From the NCBI GenBank assembly GCA_007859995.1, contig SMSL01000013.1, positions 1 through 64,000 on the forward strand: a DNA stretch of 64,000 nucleotides. Direction: 5' to 3'. Positions 44,291 to 52,726 of this stretch are shown here, in pieces. Position 1 is the stretch's first letter. Each line of letters opens with the position of its first letter. The notes under the pieces were generated by a model. The model saw only the letters and a program-made list of their open reading frames with translations. It made no database searches and was not told where the DNA came from. The position numbers and the translations under genes are program-made. Source of the stretch: Candidatus Brocadiaceae bacterium S225 (GTDB lineage: Bacteria; Planctomycetota; Brocadiia; Brocadiales; Scalinduaceae).

Positions 44291-45358
44291 TTATCTGTTT
44301 GCAACGATGTTGCGCAATTGATAGACATATGAAAGTACCTTTGCAACTGCCTGGTAAAGCTTTGGTGGCACATCACTATCGATCTCAATTGTACTATATA
44401 AAACGCGTGCAAGAATTCTATCCTCTACTATCGGGATATCGTGTTTCGCGGCTACCTCTCTTATTTTTAATGCTATAAGATCAACACCCTTCCCTATAAC
44501 CTTAGGTGCATCCATTGTGGCGGCATCGTATTTAAGGGCTACGGCATAATGCGTCGGATTTGTAACTATCACGTCTGCATCTGGTATCGCCTGCATCATT
44601 CTCTTCCTTGACATTTCACGCTGAGTACTCTTAATCCTGGCTTTTATCAGAGGATCTCCATCAGACTGCTTTGCCTCCTGTTTAACCTCGTTCTTGGTCA
44701 TCATCAGGTCTTTCGAATGCTGCCACCTCTGATACACAAAATCAAGTAACGCAAGGATTAGCAAAATAATGGCTATTTTCAAGGTTATCCCGAATATAAG
44801 ACCGGATGCAGAAGAAAAGATCGCTTCCGTCCGCATACTTACTAACTCCATCAACGGTTCAAGATCTTTTCTTATAGAAACATATGCAATACCACCCATT
44901 ATGGATAATTTTACAAGAGACATCGCTGTCTTAATCAGCGATCTTTTCGAAGCAAGATTTTTTACGCCAGATAAAGGATTTATCTTCTTAAACTCCGGGA
45001 TAAGTGCCTTGCGGCTAAAAACGAAACCCACTTGCGAATAGGAGGCTATTGCGCCAACTATCATAAACCCTCCCATTATTGGCAGAACTCCTTTAAGGTT
45101 CTTAATAGATATATCCATCAACAAACCTACACAAGTATCAACATCGAAATTTTCGTAGTAAAGATTCTTACAAATCATACCCATCGTATCCCTCATCCGC
45201 ATCATCATTGAACCTCCTAAAAATAACATAAGCAAAACTCCTGACAACAATATCAAGGCACTATTTACATCCTGACTCTTAGCTACCTGTCCCTTTTCAG
45301 TGGCCTCTTTTTTCTTTTTGGACGTTGGCGCTTCCGTTTTTTCTTCATTTGATGCCAT
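44291..45358 (-). CDS. flhB: Flagellar export switch protein FlhB
   Basis: The 355-residue protein has four membrane helices and a cytoplasmic tail with the self-cleavage motif NPTH at 267-270 (VIVTNPTHYAVALKYD). Cleavage between Asn and Pro switches export from hook to filament proteins. It starts 3 bp after fliR. Motif and length are normal. FliK, its partner in the switch, is not in this window. Confidence 0.96.
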   Translation of the reverse strand: MASNEEKTEAPTSKKKKEATEKGQVAKSQDVNSALILLSGVLLMLFLGGSMMMRMRDTMGMICKNLYYENFDVDTCVGLLMDISIKNLKGVLPIMGGFMIVGAIASYSQVGFVFSRKALIPEFKKINPLSGVKNLASKRSLIKTAMSLVKLSIMGGIAYVSIRKDLEPLMELVSMRTEAIFSSASGLIFGITLKIAIILLILALLDFVYQRWQHSKDLMMTKNEVKQEAKQSDGDPLIKARIKSTQREMSRKRMMQAIPDADVIVTNPTHYAVALKYDAATMDAPKVIGKGVDLIALKIREVAAKHDIPIVEDRILARVLYSTIEIDSDVPPKLYQAVAKVLSYVYQLRNIVANR

Positions 45359-45361
45359 CGT

Positions 45362-46132
45362 TTACATGCCCCCTACCAAACTGAATATGTCTTTACGAAG
45401 CATTTCTAATAGATACTCTATTGCGCGTGTAATAAAAGGAAACATTATGGCTAAAAGTAAAAAACCAACAAGAATTTTCATTGGGAAAATAATCAAAAAT
45501 ATGTTTATCTCCGGAGTCGACCTGGCCAGAAACCCTGACACTACCACAGTAAGGCCCAGGACAATCATAATAGGAGCAGCTATCTTAATAGCAGCCACGA
45601 ATAATCCATTAAACAGGTTCATTATCTTGCCCATCGAAAACCCCAGTTCAATAACTCCTGTTATAGGTACCGCTTTGTAACTGAGAACCAGTGCATTTAT
45701 CAGCCAGTGATGACCGTTTATTGCAAAAAACAGGATTAATGCTACTATTTGAAGTAATTGCGCAATCGGGCTTACTTGTTCTCCGGATAAAGGATCTACC
45801 AACTCTGCCATAGTCAATCCCATTTCAGAACTAATTAACCCTCCACCCATAACAAATGCGGCAAATGCCAATGTCGCCACATAACCTATTAAGAATCCAA
45901 TTGCAAGCTCTTTGAAAACTATAAGAATAAAATTGATCAGGTTATCAGGTAATGCCGGCTGTGAGCTATTGATTGTGGGGAAGATTGCAAATGCAATCAC
46001 TAATGCTAATCCGATCTTTACAATTAGTGGCAAGCCTGCCTGGTTATAAATTGGTGAAAAGAAGAGGACACTGGCCGTCCTTATCAACACTATTGCAAAC
46101 ATTGGCAGAAGATTAATAGAGTCCAGTATCAT
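45362..46132 (-). CDS. fliR: Flagellar export gate FliR
   Basis: The 256-residue, six-helix membrane protein with fliP and fliQ forms the export gate. Typical segments include RTASVLFFSPIYNQAGLPLIVKIGLALVIAFAIFP and GLTMAELVDPLSGEQVSPIAQLLQIVALILFFAINGHHWLI. It sits 3 bp from both neighbours, showing tight coupling. Length is normal. Confidence 0.95.
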   Translation of the reverse strand: MILDSINLLPMFAIVLIRTASVLFFSPIYNQAGLPLIVKIGLALVIAFAIFPTINSSQPALPDNLINFILIVFKELAIGFLIGYVATLAFAAFVMGGGLISSEMGLTMAELVDPLSGEQVSPIAQLLQIVALILFFAINGHHWLINALVLSYKAVPITGVIELGFSMGKIMNLFNGLFVAAIKIAAPIMIVLGLTVVVSGFLARSTPEINIFLIIFPMKILVGFLLLAIMFPFITRAIEYLLEMLRKDIFSLVGGM

Positions 46133-46135
46133 TTT

Positions 46136-46405
46136 TTAAAAAGTATATTTAGAAAGGTCGCCTAATAATAGTGTCGCAAACGACGTTATTTTGTCCAACA
46201 ACCAGGGCAAGGAGAGTGCGAATACTCCAAACACTGCTAATAGTTTTGGTAAGAATGTCAGAGTCTGTTCCTGTATACTTGTAACTGCCTGAAATATTCC
46301 TATCGCAAGGCCTACCACCAACGCGGTTCCAATAAGTGGAGCAATCATAATTAATGTAATTGTTACTGTTTCCTTACCAAGAAAAGTTACTATATCGTAT
46401 CCCAT
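46136..46405 (-). CDS. fliQ: Flagellar export gate FliQ
   Basis: The 89-residue, two-helix membrane protein contains the conserved pattern ALVVGLAIGIFQAVTSIQEQTLTFLPKLLAV. It forms part of the FliPQR gate. It is 3 bp downstream of fliP and upstream of fliR. No unusual features. Confidence 0.95.
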   Translation of the reverse strand: MGYDIVTFLGKETVTITLIMIAPLIGTALVVGLAIGIFQAVTSIQEQTLTFLPKLLAVFGVFALSLPWLLDKITSFATLLLGDLSKYTF

Positions 46406-46408
46406 AAT

Positions 46409-47176
46409 TTATCTTATACTTGAAACTAATGATTGAATAATCAGATGCCAACCGTCAACGAGTACAAATAAAACAATTTTAAACGGAACGGAGATCATCA
46501 TTGGAGGAAGCATAAACATACCCATTGAGGTCAATACACTTGCAACAACCATATCTATCACAATAAACGGTAGATAGACTACAAAACCCATTTGAAAAGC
46601 GGTCTTTAACTCGCTCACGACAAACGCCGGTAATATAATATGTGCGGGAACATCATCCAGCGAAGCTGGCCTTTCCATCTCCGCAATATTATAGAACAGT
46701 GCTATATCTTTCTCTCTTGTCTGCTTAGCCATAAACGTTTTCAACGGTGCAATACCTCGTTCAAAAGCCTCTCCCTGATCAATTTCCTCCTGCATGAATG
46801 GCTGGATAGCCTCTTTGTTGATTTGACTAAACACGGGAGCCATCACAAAGAAAGTTATCAGTATTGCAAGGCCTATCAGAATCTGATTTGGAGGCATTTG
46901 TTGAGAAGATATTGCCTTCCTTACAAATCCCAGAACTATAATAATCCTGGTAAATGACGTCATTACCATCAATAGCCCCGGTAAAAATGTAAAAGAAGTC
47001 ATTACCAGGAGAACCTTTACAATCCCGGCAACCTGCTTTGGTTCATTAAGGCTACCCATATTAATCGTCATGTTCATGGCGTCACTAACTGCATCATCTG
47101 CAGCTACAGTATGTGCAAGGAACATAACAGTTCCAAAAGAGAGCGTAAACACAAACATTATAAGCAAATATTTCAT
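46409..47176 (-). CDS. fliP: Flagellar export gate FliP
   Basis: The 255-residue gate protein has a cleavable signal peptide (residues 1-26) and the FliP signatures SFTRIIIVLGFVRKAISSQQMPPNQILIGLAILITFFVM and FVVSELKTAFQMGFVVYLPFIVIDMVVASVLTSMGMFMLPPMMISVPFKIVLFVLVDGW. It overlaps the end of fliO by 4 bp. Length is normal. Confidence 0.96.
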   Translation of the reverse strand: MKYLLIMFVFTLSFGTVMFLAHTVAADDAVSDAMNMTINMGSLNEPKQVAGIVKVLLVMTSFTFLPGLLMVMTSFTRIIIVLGFVRKAISSQQMPPNQILIGLAILITFFVMAPVFSQINKEAIQPFMQEEIDQGEAFERGIAPLKTFMAKQTREKDIALFYNIAEMERPASLDDVPAHIILPAFVVSELKTAFQMGFVVYLPFIVIDMVVASVLTSMGMFMLPPMMISVPFKIVLFVLVDGWHLIIQSLVSSIR

Positions 47177-47709
47177 TTTTGCCTTTTCTCAGAAATTGAT
47201 TTCTTAATAATATCAAGAAATTCTTTTTTGTTAGCGCTATCATCACCAGTACTAGCCACCCCAACAGCAATATCTTCATTAGCAATCTCAGTTATCAACC
47301 CGATGTTGTCATTGGTGACACCAAGTATTAAATGTTTTCCAGGTACTTTAACCAAAAAAAGTGATTTTTTTACTCCTATTGGAGTATGATCAACTATCTG
47401 TATCAGTTTCCTGCTTCTTCCAAAATTTGCACTTACTCCATACTTCTTTTTTAAAACATAAACTGTTGTAATAATCAGTACTATAACGATGAGCAATGTA
47501 CTGATAGTTTTTGTATACCCCTTGTATCCGCCAAAAACAGAATCCTCGTTTGAATCACCATCAAACAGCCCCGATCCTTTAACGTCAGCAAGGAGATCGC
47601 CTTGTATCGCAGTAAGAGTCAGAACAAAACAGATAAAAATAAACGCCAGGAACAATATAGAATTTAGAGTATCTTTATTAATCAACGCTTTTTGAGTAGT
47701 AAATTTCAT
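47173..47709 (-). CDS. fliO: Flagellar assembly protein FliO
   Basis: The 178-residue protein has a hydrophobic N-terminus (about 15-38) and a second helix (TISTLLIVIVLIITTVYVL). The cytoplasmic part contains the FliO-type stretch RKLIQIVDHTPIGVKKSLFLVKVPGKHLILGVTNDNIGLI. FliO assists assembly of the FliP ring. It is the first gene of the export operon, with a sigma-54 box just upstream. Confidence 0.88.
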   Translation of the reverse strand: MKFTTQKALINKDTLNSILFLAFIFICFVLTLTAIQGDLLADVKGSGLFDGDSNEDSVFGGYKGYTKTISTLLIVIVLIITTVYVLKKKYGVSANFGRSRKLIQIVDHTPIGVKKSLFLVKVPGKHLILGVTNDNIGLITEIANEDIAVGVASTGDDSANKKEFLDIIKKSISEKRQK

Positions 47710-47760
47710 ATTGATTAGAACTAAGTTAACACAATATATTTTATCTGATACGACAAGATC

Positions 47761-47775
47761 GCAAATAAGATACCA
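47761..47775 (-). promoter_or_regulatory. Sigma-54 promoter of the fliO-flhF-fliA operon
   Basis: On the minus strand TGGTATCTTATTTGC carries GG and GC at correct sigma-54 spacing. It is about 52 bp before the fliO start. The box is very similar to those before fliF (TGGTATATGATTTGC) and flgB (CGGTATAACTTTTGC). Confidence 0.7.
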
Positions 47776-48191
47776 TTGTATTTTTTAATACCTGTACCAC
47801 AATACATGTCGATATCTTATTAACACGGCAAGGCTTATACGGTATTGTGCTTAAAGTGACAAACAAGTCATATTAAACTCTCATTTGTAATCTGCTGTGA
47901 TAAAATCCCACGTAGTCTTTTTAAACCAAGCGTAGTTTTCTTAGACAAGAATTAATGTGTGCCTTTGGAATAAGAACAGGAAATGTTTGCTATAGAAGTT
48001 TGAAAGTAAACGGGGTACTACTTTAAGGAATGATGTCAGATTTGCTGATTACAATCTTTACTATAAACAGATCTGCATTATCAGTGGTTACCGGCCCGAT
48101 AAAGCTTTTCATTATACGGGTTTTTGAACCAGCTGAGATTAATTCTAACGCCAGATCAGAAACTCTCTCACCTCAGACGCAGAACGCTATC
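47776..48191. other. Intergenic stretch between fliN and fliO
   Basis: There are about 415 bp with no credible gene. A plus-strand frame at 48030-48281 runs into fliN antisense and is not protein-like. Nothing repetitive is seen; this is probably the fliN 3' end region plus upstream activator sites. Confidence 0.45.
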
Positions 48192-48551
48192 TTAAACACT
48201 TGCAATCCTGGTTATCTTTACACCAAAATTTTCATCAACTACTACTACCTCTCCAAAGGCTATTATTTTGCCACGAACTGATATTTTAACCGGCTCTCCA
48301 GCTAAACTATCCAGCTCGATTATTGATCCTGGTGTCAATGCCATAACATCACGCATTAACATCTCTGTCTTTCCAAGTTCTACAAGCACAGGAATATGGA
48401 CATCCATCAGCATGTCCATATTTTTTGTATTTCCTTCTTCCGGTTTATATTTTACAGGTTCCAGTGGTGAGAACTTAACAGATTTAATGCTCTCTGTATC
48501 ATCAGTAAATTGAGCAGGTTCATTTTGATCTGTAATTGTCTTATCTTCCAT
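48192..48551 (-). CDS. fliN: Flagellar switch protein FliN
   Basis: The 119-residue C-ring protein has a variable polar N-terminus and a C-terminal SpoA domain (VELGKTEMLMRDVMALTPGSIIELDSLAGEPVKISVRGKIIAFGEVVVVDENFGVKITRI). I chose the ATG at 48551, behind GGAGA, over an ATG five codons upstream (48566) with no ribosome site. It ends the fliF operon. Confidence 0.95.
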   Translation of the reverse strand: MEDKTITDQNEPAQFTDDTESIKSVKFSPLEPVKYKPEEGNTKNMDMLMDVHIPVLVELGKTEMLMRDVMALTPGSIIELDSLAGEPVKISVRGKIIAFGEVVVVDENFGVKITRIASV

Positions 48552-48676
48552 ATAATCTCCATTCATAAACTAATAACTAAAAACAATATAAAAAACTACA
48601 TATTGTTAACCTTAAAAGATCGATTTAAATCAGCATAATTATTTTTATTATATATAAATTCTATAAGGCTATCAAT

Positions 48677-49672
48677 TTAGACAGGATCATCTCTTGATGA
48701 TCCGACAATTTGTATAGCCTTCTTTGAACCGAATAGACCCAGTTTTCCGTAAAATTTATTTTGCCCTTCAACAAATACTTTCAGATTATTTGTAATCTTA
48801 CTGTCCAGTCTTAATACATCACCTGTTTTCAGATTCACTATGTCTCTTACCGTAAAATCGGTTTCCTCCAGTACACCAGTTACACATAACTTTATGCCAC
48901 CTGATAATTTTTTGAGTGATTCGACACTTTCATTATCAATTTCAGCTGAATTTGACTGTTTACTGCTGAAAAAATGATCAAAAGTTTTGTCTACACTTGA
49001 AACAGGAACGCAAAATTTCATCTCACCAAAGCTACTTTCTAAATTAAAAGTAAAGGAAACTAACAGTACAACATCCGCTTCAGAAGCAATATTAAGATAC
49101 CTGGGTTCCATTGCAGTATCAGAAATATTCCATTCCATTTCATCATATGGTTTCCACGAATCGCTTATTTTGCCTAAAATTATTTTCACTATATTGCCAA
49201 CAATTGAAGTCTCTGTGTCTGTCAGTTTTCTTATTTCGCTTTGCGTTCTTCCCTCACCTCCAAATGCCTTTTCAACGATTGACAAGCACAACCCCATATC
49301 CATTGCAACACATCCAAAACCCTGTAATGGTTTTAACCTGATTGTATTGATGAACATAAGCTCAGGACATGTATTTTTGAATATTTCAAAACTTAATTCA
49401 TCTATCGAGTTCAAGCTTACCTTTGCGGTGCCTCTCAAGAAATTAGAAACCTCCCTGCTTATCTGAAAAGCAGTAGTTTCAAACACCTTATACAACATTC
49501 GTTTCTTCTCTCTCGATATTGTATTGGGTCTTTTAAAATCATAATATTTTACCTTGCTGTCTACCTCCTCGATAATATCAGGCTGTGCCGTAATGCCTTG
49601 GCTTTCATGAAAAGATTCCAACAGACTTTCAACTTCTTCACTAGTAAGTATCGCGTTTTCCGTATTTTCCAT
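48677..49672 (-). CDS. fliM: Flagellar switch protein FliM
   Basis: The 331-residue C-ring protein has an N-terminal CheY-binding-type motif (ILTSEEVESLLESF, residues 9-22), a middle CheC-like domain (about 55-240) and a C-terminal SpoA domain (FTVRDIVNLKTGDVLRLDSKITNNLKVFVEGQNKFYGKLG). The intact N-terminal motif predicts chemotactic control by CheY, whose gene is not in the window. It follows fliL by 2 bp. Confidence 0.95.
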   Translation of the reverse strand: MENTENAILTSEEVESLLESFHESQGITAQPDIIEEVDSKVKYYDFKRPNTISREKKRMLYKVFETTAFQISREVSNFLRGTAKVSLNSIDELSFEIFKNTCPELMFINTIRLKPLQGFGCVAMDMGLCLSIVEKAFGGEGRTQSEIRKLTDTETSIVGNIVKIILGKISDSWKPYDEMEWNISDTAMEPRYLNIASEADVVLLVSFTFNLESSFGEMKFCVPVSSVDKTFDHFFSSKQSNSAEIDNESVESLKKLSGGIKLCVTGVLEETDFTVRDIVNLKTGDVLRLDSKITNNLKVFVEGQNKFYGKLGLFGSKKAIQIVGSSRDDPV

Positions 49673-49674
49673 AA

Positions 49675-50361
49675 TTACTGTATAATAAAATCTGAAAAAT
49701 ATACCTGAGAGATTGCGTCATCTGACCCTAAAAGTGTACTATTCAGTATATCTTTTATCTCTGTTCTTAATCCCTGGTGATTAGCCCGGTCGCTTATCTC
49801 ACTTAGATTCTTTGAGGAAAGAAAGGAGACCAGTTTATCCCTGAAAACTACCTTATTTGCCTTAATAGTTCCTTCTATTTCACTGTTCTTTACTTCAAGG
49901 CTAATAATAATTCTTAGATATCTTTTGCTATCAACCTTTCCAATATTGACAACAATACTATCCATTGGCACTAATATTTTATCCAGCACACTACTACTCT
50001 TCTCTATATTTCCATCATTACCCTTCTTGTCTTTTCCATCTTTCCCGGTGCCGGAATTGTTGTCATCTGCCGGACTATTTTCTGTACCATCACCAGGCCG
50101 TTCAGATATAGGAGCATCGGCAGACTTTGTTATATTATAGATGTCTTTAGAGGGATGAAATTTTGTAACAAATATAAAAGCACATACTACTGACATTACG
50201 CCAACAATAATCATAGCCAATGTGCTCTTCAAGTCCGTTTTTGCTGCACCTTTATTATCAGTATCTACCGTTTCTGAATCTTCTACGTTATCTGTATCAC
50301 CAGCATCTGCATCACCATGTTCCTCAGCTACATTTTTTTCTTTTTTCTTCTTTTTAAAAAT
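49675..50361 (-). CDS. fliL: Flagellar motor protein FliL, ATT start proposed
   Basis: The product is 228 residues if translation begins at ATT (50361). The protein has a short basic start (IFKKKKKEKNVAEE), an acidic linker, one membrane helix (TLAMIIVGVMSVVCAFIFV) and a periplasmic FliL domain (DKILVPMDSIVVNIGKVDSKRYLRIIISLEVKN...). The first standard in-frame start is TTG at 50232, immediately before the helix and without a ribosome site. A strong AAGGAGG lies six bases before the ATT, and the 43 extra codons are typical FliL N-terminus. FliL stabilises the stator. It lies between the second motB-like gene and fliM. Confidence 0.85.
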   Translation of the reverse strand: MFKKKKKEKNVAEEHGDADAGDTDNVEDSETVDTDNKGAAKTDLKSTLAMIIVGVMSVVCAFIFVTKFHPSKDIYNITKSADAPISERPGDGTENSPADDNNSGTGKDGKDKKGNDGNIEKSSSVLDKILVPMDSIVVNIGKVDSKRYLRIIISLEVKNSEIEGTIKANKVVFRDKLVSFLSSKNLSEISDRANHQGLRTEIKDILNSTLLGSDDAISQVYFSDFIIQ

Positions 50362-50367
50362 AGTAAG

Positions 50368-50374
50368 CCTCCTT
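50368..50374 (-). promoter_or_regulatory. fliL: Ribosome site that decides the fliL start
   Basis: AAGGAGG on the minus strand is at optimal spacing (6 bases) to an ATT codon at 50361. No ATG, GTG or TTG occurs in frame for 43 codons downstream, and the frame closes (TAA) just upstream. A single-base error turning ATG into ATT would explain it equally well. Confidence 0.6.
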
Positions 50375-50434
50375 TATCTCGGCTAACAACAGTTTGTGAA
50401 CAAATTAAACATTACAACTTTAAATTTTTTTACC

Positions 50435-51166
50435 CTATAAATCAGAAATTATTATGTTTATTCTGTTGTTTACTATCGTATTGAAAGATGATCCATTTCC
50501 CAATAGCGGTTGATGCTTTCCATATCCAATTGCAGTCAGTCTAGAATAATCAATCTTGCCCACATCATTAAAGTACCTTATGACAGCAGATGCGAACTCT
50601 GCCGATAACTGCCAGCTTGTAGGATAGTCATCTGTTGGAATAAAATTTTCACTTGTATATCCTCCAACAACAACCTGACAATCCCTGTTTCGTATTACTT
50701 TTATCAAGTTATTTAGATACATCTTGCTTTCAGATGACATATCCAGCTCTTCATTAATGAAATCTATTTCTGTAGGAAAAACAAGCTGATGCCCTTTTTG
50801 CGTATACTCAACATCAATATTACTGTCAATTGTGTTAGCAAATACGTTCTTAAGCATTTCATTTCTCTTCTTGTGCTTACCGCCATAACTCTCCTGCTTC
50901 ATTTCCAGGTTAGTTATGGAATCGCTACTGCCAAATGCAATCTTGCTTACCCCATAATTATCCAATGCTTCTATAAATGATTCAATTGCCTCTTTTGCCT
51001 CTTCATCTCTAACAGGTCCTACGTTTGAGGATAACATTATAAAGAATGCCAATAGGATAGTCATAAGCGCGGCAAAGGCAACCATGTCAACAAATGCGCC
51101 ATCCTCAACCGGCTTCTTTTTCTTCTTTCTTACTGCCAGAATTTTCTGTATATTTATCTCAGCCAT
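50435..51166 (-). CDS. Second MotB-like stator protein, displaced Asp
   Basis: The 243-residue protein has a basic N-terminus, one membrane helix (AFAALMTILLAFFIMLSS) and a C-terminal OmpA/MotB peptidoglycan-binding domain (VVVGGYTSENFIPTDDYPTSWQLSAEFASAVIRYFND). Aligned on the T..LL..FF pattern with the neighbouring MotB, the proton-accepting Asp (D18 there) becomes Ala33, and an Asp occurs only six residues earlier (D27). It may not conduct ions and could act as a structural stator partner. It follows motB by 10 bp. Confidence 0.85.
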   Translation of the reverse strand: MAEINIQKILAVRKKKKKPVEDGAFVDMVAFAALMTILLAFFIMLSSNVGPVRDEEAKEAIESFIEALDNYGVSKIAFGSSDSITNLEMKQESYGGKHKKRNEMLKNVFANTIDSNIDVEYTQKGHQLVFPTEIDFINEELDMSSESKMYLNNLIKVIRNRDCQVVVGGYTSENFIPTDDYPTSWQLSAEFASAVIRYFNDVGKIDYSRLTAIGYGKHQPLLGNGSSFNTIVNNRINIIISDL

Positions 51167-51176
51167 ATCTAATGCC

Positions 51177-51896
51177 TTAGACGCCCCTTGGTATCTCCTT
51201 TATAATAACCTCAACTCTCCTATTAAGTGTCCGATTGTGCTCATTAGTATTCGGGAATAATGGCCTGTTCCAGCCATGTCCTGTCACACCAAATCTGGAA
51301 GACAAAAGCATCTCTTCCCCGATTATATAGTCGCAGACTCTGGAAGCACGTGCAATGGATAATGTATTACCGGTATTGCCATCATCACTATATCTGTCAT
51401 CTGTGTGACCTTCGATCCTAACATTATTTGGAATCACACCTAACAACTCGGCTATTTTATCCAATAAATACAAGTATTCTACTTTTAGAGATATGTCACC
51501 TGAATCAAAAAGGATGTCAGCCATTATCCTGATAGTAAATCCTTCTTCAGTTTTCAACAAGTCTATAACATTAAATAATTCATTCTCCGTCATAAACACA
51601 ATCATATCTTCTCTTATTAATTCCAGGTCATTTATGGGTGGAAGAAGATCATCTTCATCAATCTCAGTCTTTGACTTACTTTTAACCTTATCTTTAAATA
51701 TGCCGGACTCCTTAAGCGTTGCAACCATCAGGTTTTCACCGGTACCAGTGCTTTTCTTCATTATTAATTCAGGTTCATCATCAGTTTTAGGTGAACTCAT
51801 CGCTATTATGAGCACAAAAAATGTCATTAGCAGAGTAATCATGTCTCCATAAGCCAATGCCCATTCATTGGGATCTTTTTTTGGTTCCTCTTCCAT
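51177..51896 (-). CDS. motB: Flagellar motor stator MotB
   Basis: The 239-residue stator has the plug/helix motif EWALAYGDMITLLMTFFVLI with the essential Asp at D18. A linker and an OmpA-like domain follow (IRIMADILFDSGDISLK; VRIEGHTDDRYSDDGNTGNTLSIARASRVCDYI). It anchors the stator to peptidoglycan and couples ion flow to rotation. It overlaps motA by 1 bp. Confidence 0.94.
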   Translation of the reverse strand: MEEEPKKDPNEWALAYGDMITLLMTFFVLIIAMSSPKTDDEPELIMKKSTGTGENLMVATLKESGIFKDKVKSKSKTEIDEDDLLPPINDLELIREDMIVFMTENELFNVIDLLKTEEGFTIRIMADILFDSGDISLKVEYLYLLDKIAELLGVIPNNVRIEGHTDDRYSDDGNTGNTLSIARASRVCDYIIGEEMLLSSRFGVTGHGWNRPLFPNTNEHNRTLNRRVEVIIKEIPRGV

Positions 51897-52702
51897 TATT
51901 TAGCATTTCTAATTTTATCTTTTAATTCGTCGATCTTCTTATCCTTCCTTTCAGATGGAGAAAGGAAGCCCTTCAACTTCTCTTCTACGATACTCGGATT
52001 GTCTCCGGATTGTATAGACACAACTCCTTCCAGGATTAGCTCTTTCAGGAGTGTTTCATCTTTTGATCTTACATCAAGTTTACCGCTCATTGGTAGGAAT
52101 ATCAGGTTTGCCACAATAACTCCGTATAATGTAGTTAAAAGTGCGGTAGCCATACCAACCCCGATCTTTGACGGGTCATCCAGCTCCCTAAGCATTAACA
52201 CCAATCCTATTAACGTACCCATCATACCGAACGCTGGAGCAACTACACCCATTGATTCAAGTACCCCCTTACCTTTGGAATGTCTGCCACGCAGATTATC
52301 AATCTCCTTTTCAAGTATAGAGCGAAGTCCATCGGCATCAGTGCCATCAACCAGTAACTGTATAGATTTTGATAGAAAAGCGTCTTTAATGTCAGCCACC
52401 TTACCTTCCAGTGCCAGTAATCCTTCCCTTCTCGCAAGTTTTGCATACTCTATTAAGTTCTGCATTTCCTCCTGAGGTGAAGATACTTTCACAAAGATAG
52501 TTTTCATTATTAAGGAGACCAGTCCCGTAACAACCTGTAACGGATATCTTACAAGCGTTGCAGCTATCGTTCCCCCAATAACTATCATTATCGATGGAAT
52601 ATTAATAAAACCTGCTATCCCAGACATACCTCCACCCAAAATGATAGATATTATCAGCAGAAAAGCGCCAATTAATATACCTGCCGGAGTTGCAATATCC
52701 AT
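51896..52702 (-). CDS. motA: Flagellar motor stator MotA
   Basis: The 268-residue, four-helix membrane protein of the MotA/PomA family has the conserved cytoplasmic loop (EGLLALEGKVADIKDAF...LRSILEKEIDNLRGRH) and the ion-channel helices GVVAPAFGMMGTLIGLVLML and GVGMATALLTTLYGVIVANLIFLP. With MotB it forms the stator. Size fits the PomA/Na-type subgroup, but the ion cannot be told from sequence here. Confidence 0.94.
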   Translation of the reverse strand: MDIATPAGILIGAFLLIISIILGGGMSGIAGFINIPSIMIVIGGTIAATLVRYPLQVVTGLVSLIMKTIFVKVSSPQEEMQNLIEYAKLARREGLLALEGKVADIKDAFLSKSIQLLVDGTDADGLRSILEKEIDNLRGRHSKGKGVLESMGVVAPAFGMMGTLIGLVLMLRELDDPSKIGVGMATALLTTLYGVIVANLIFLPMSGKLDVRSKDETLLKELILEGVVSIQSGDNPSIVEEKLKGFLSPSERKDKKIDELKDKIRNAK

Positions 52703-52726
52703 TTTTACTCTCCTTCTATCCTGTTA

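Noticed and set aside
48030-48281. 83-codon plus-strand frame
   Set aside because: Overlaps fliN on the other strand; weak composition and no ribosome site.
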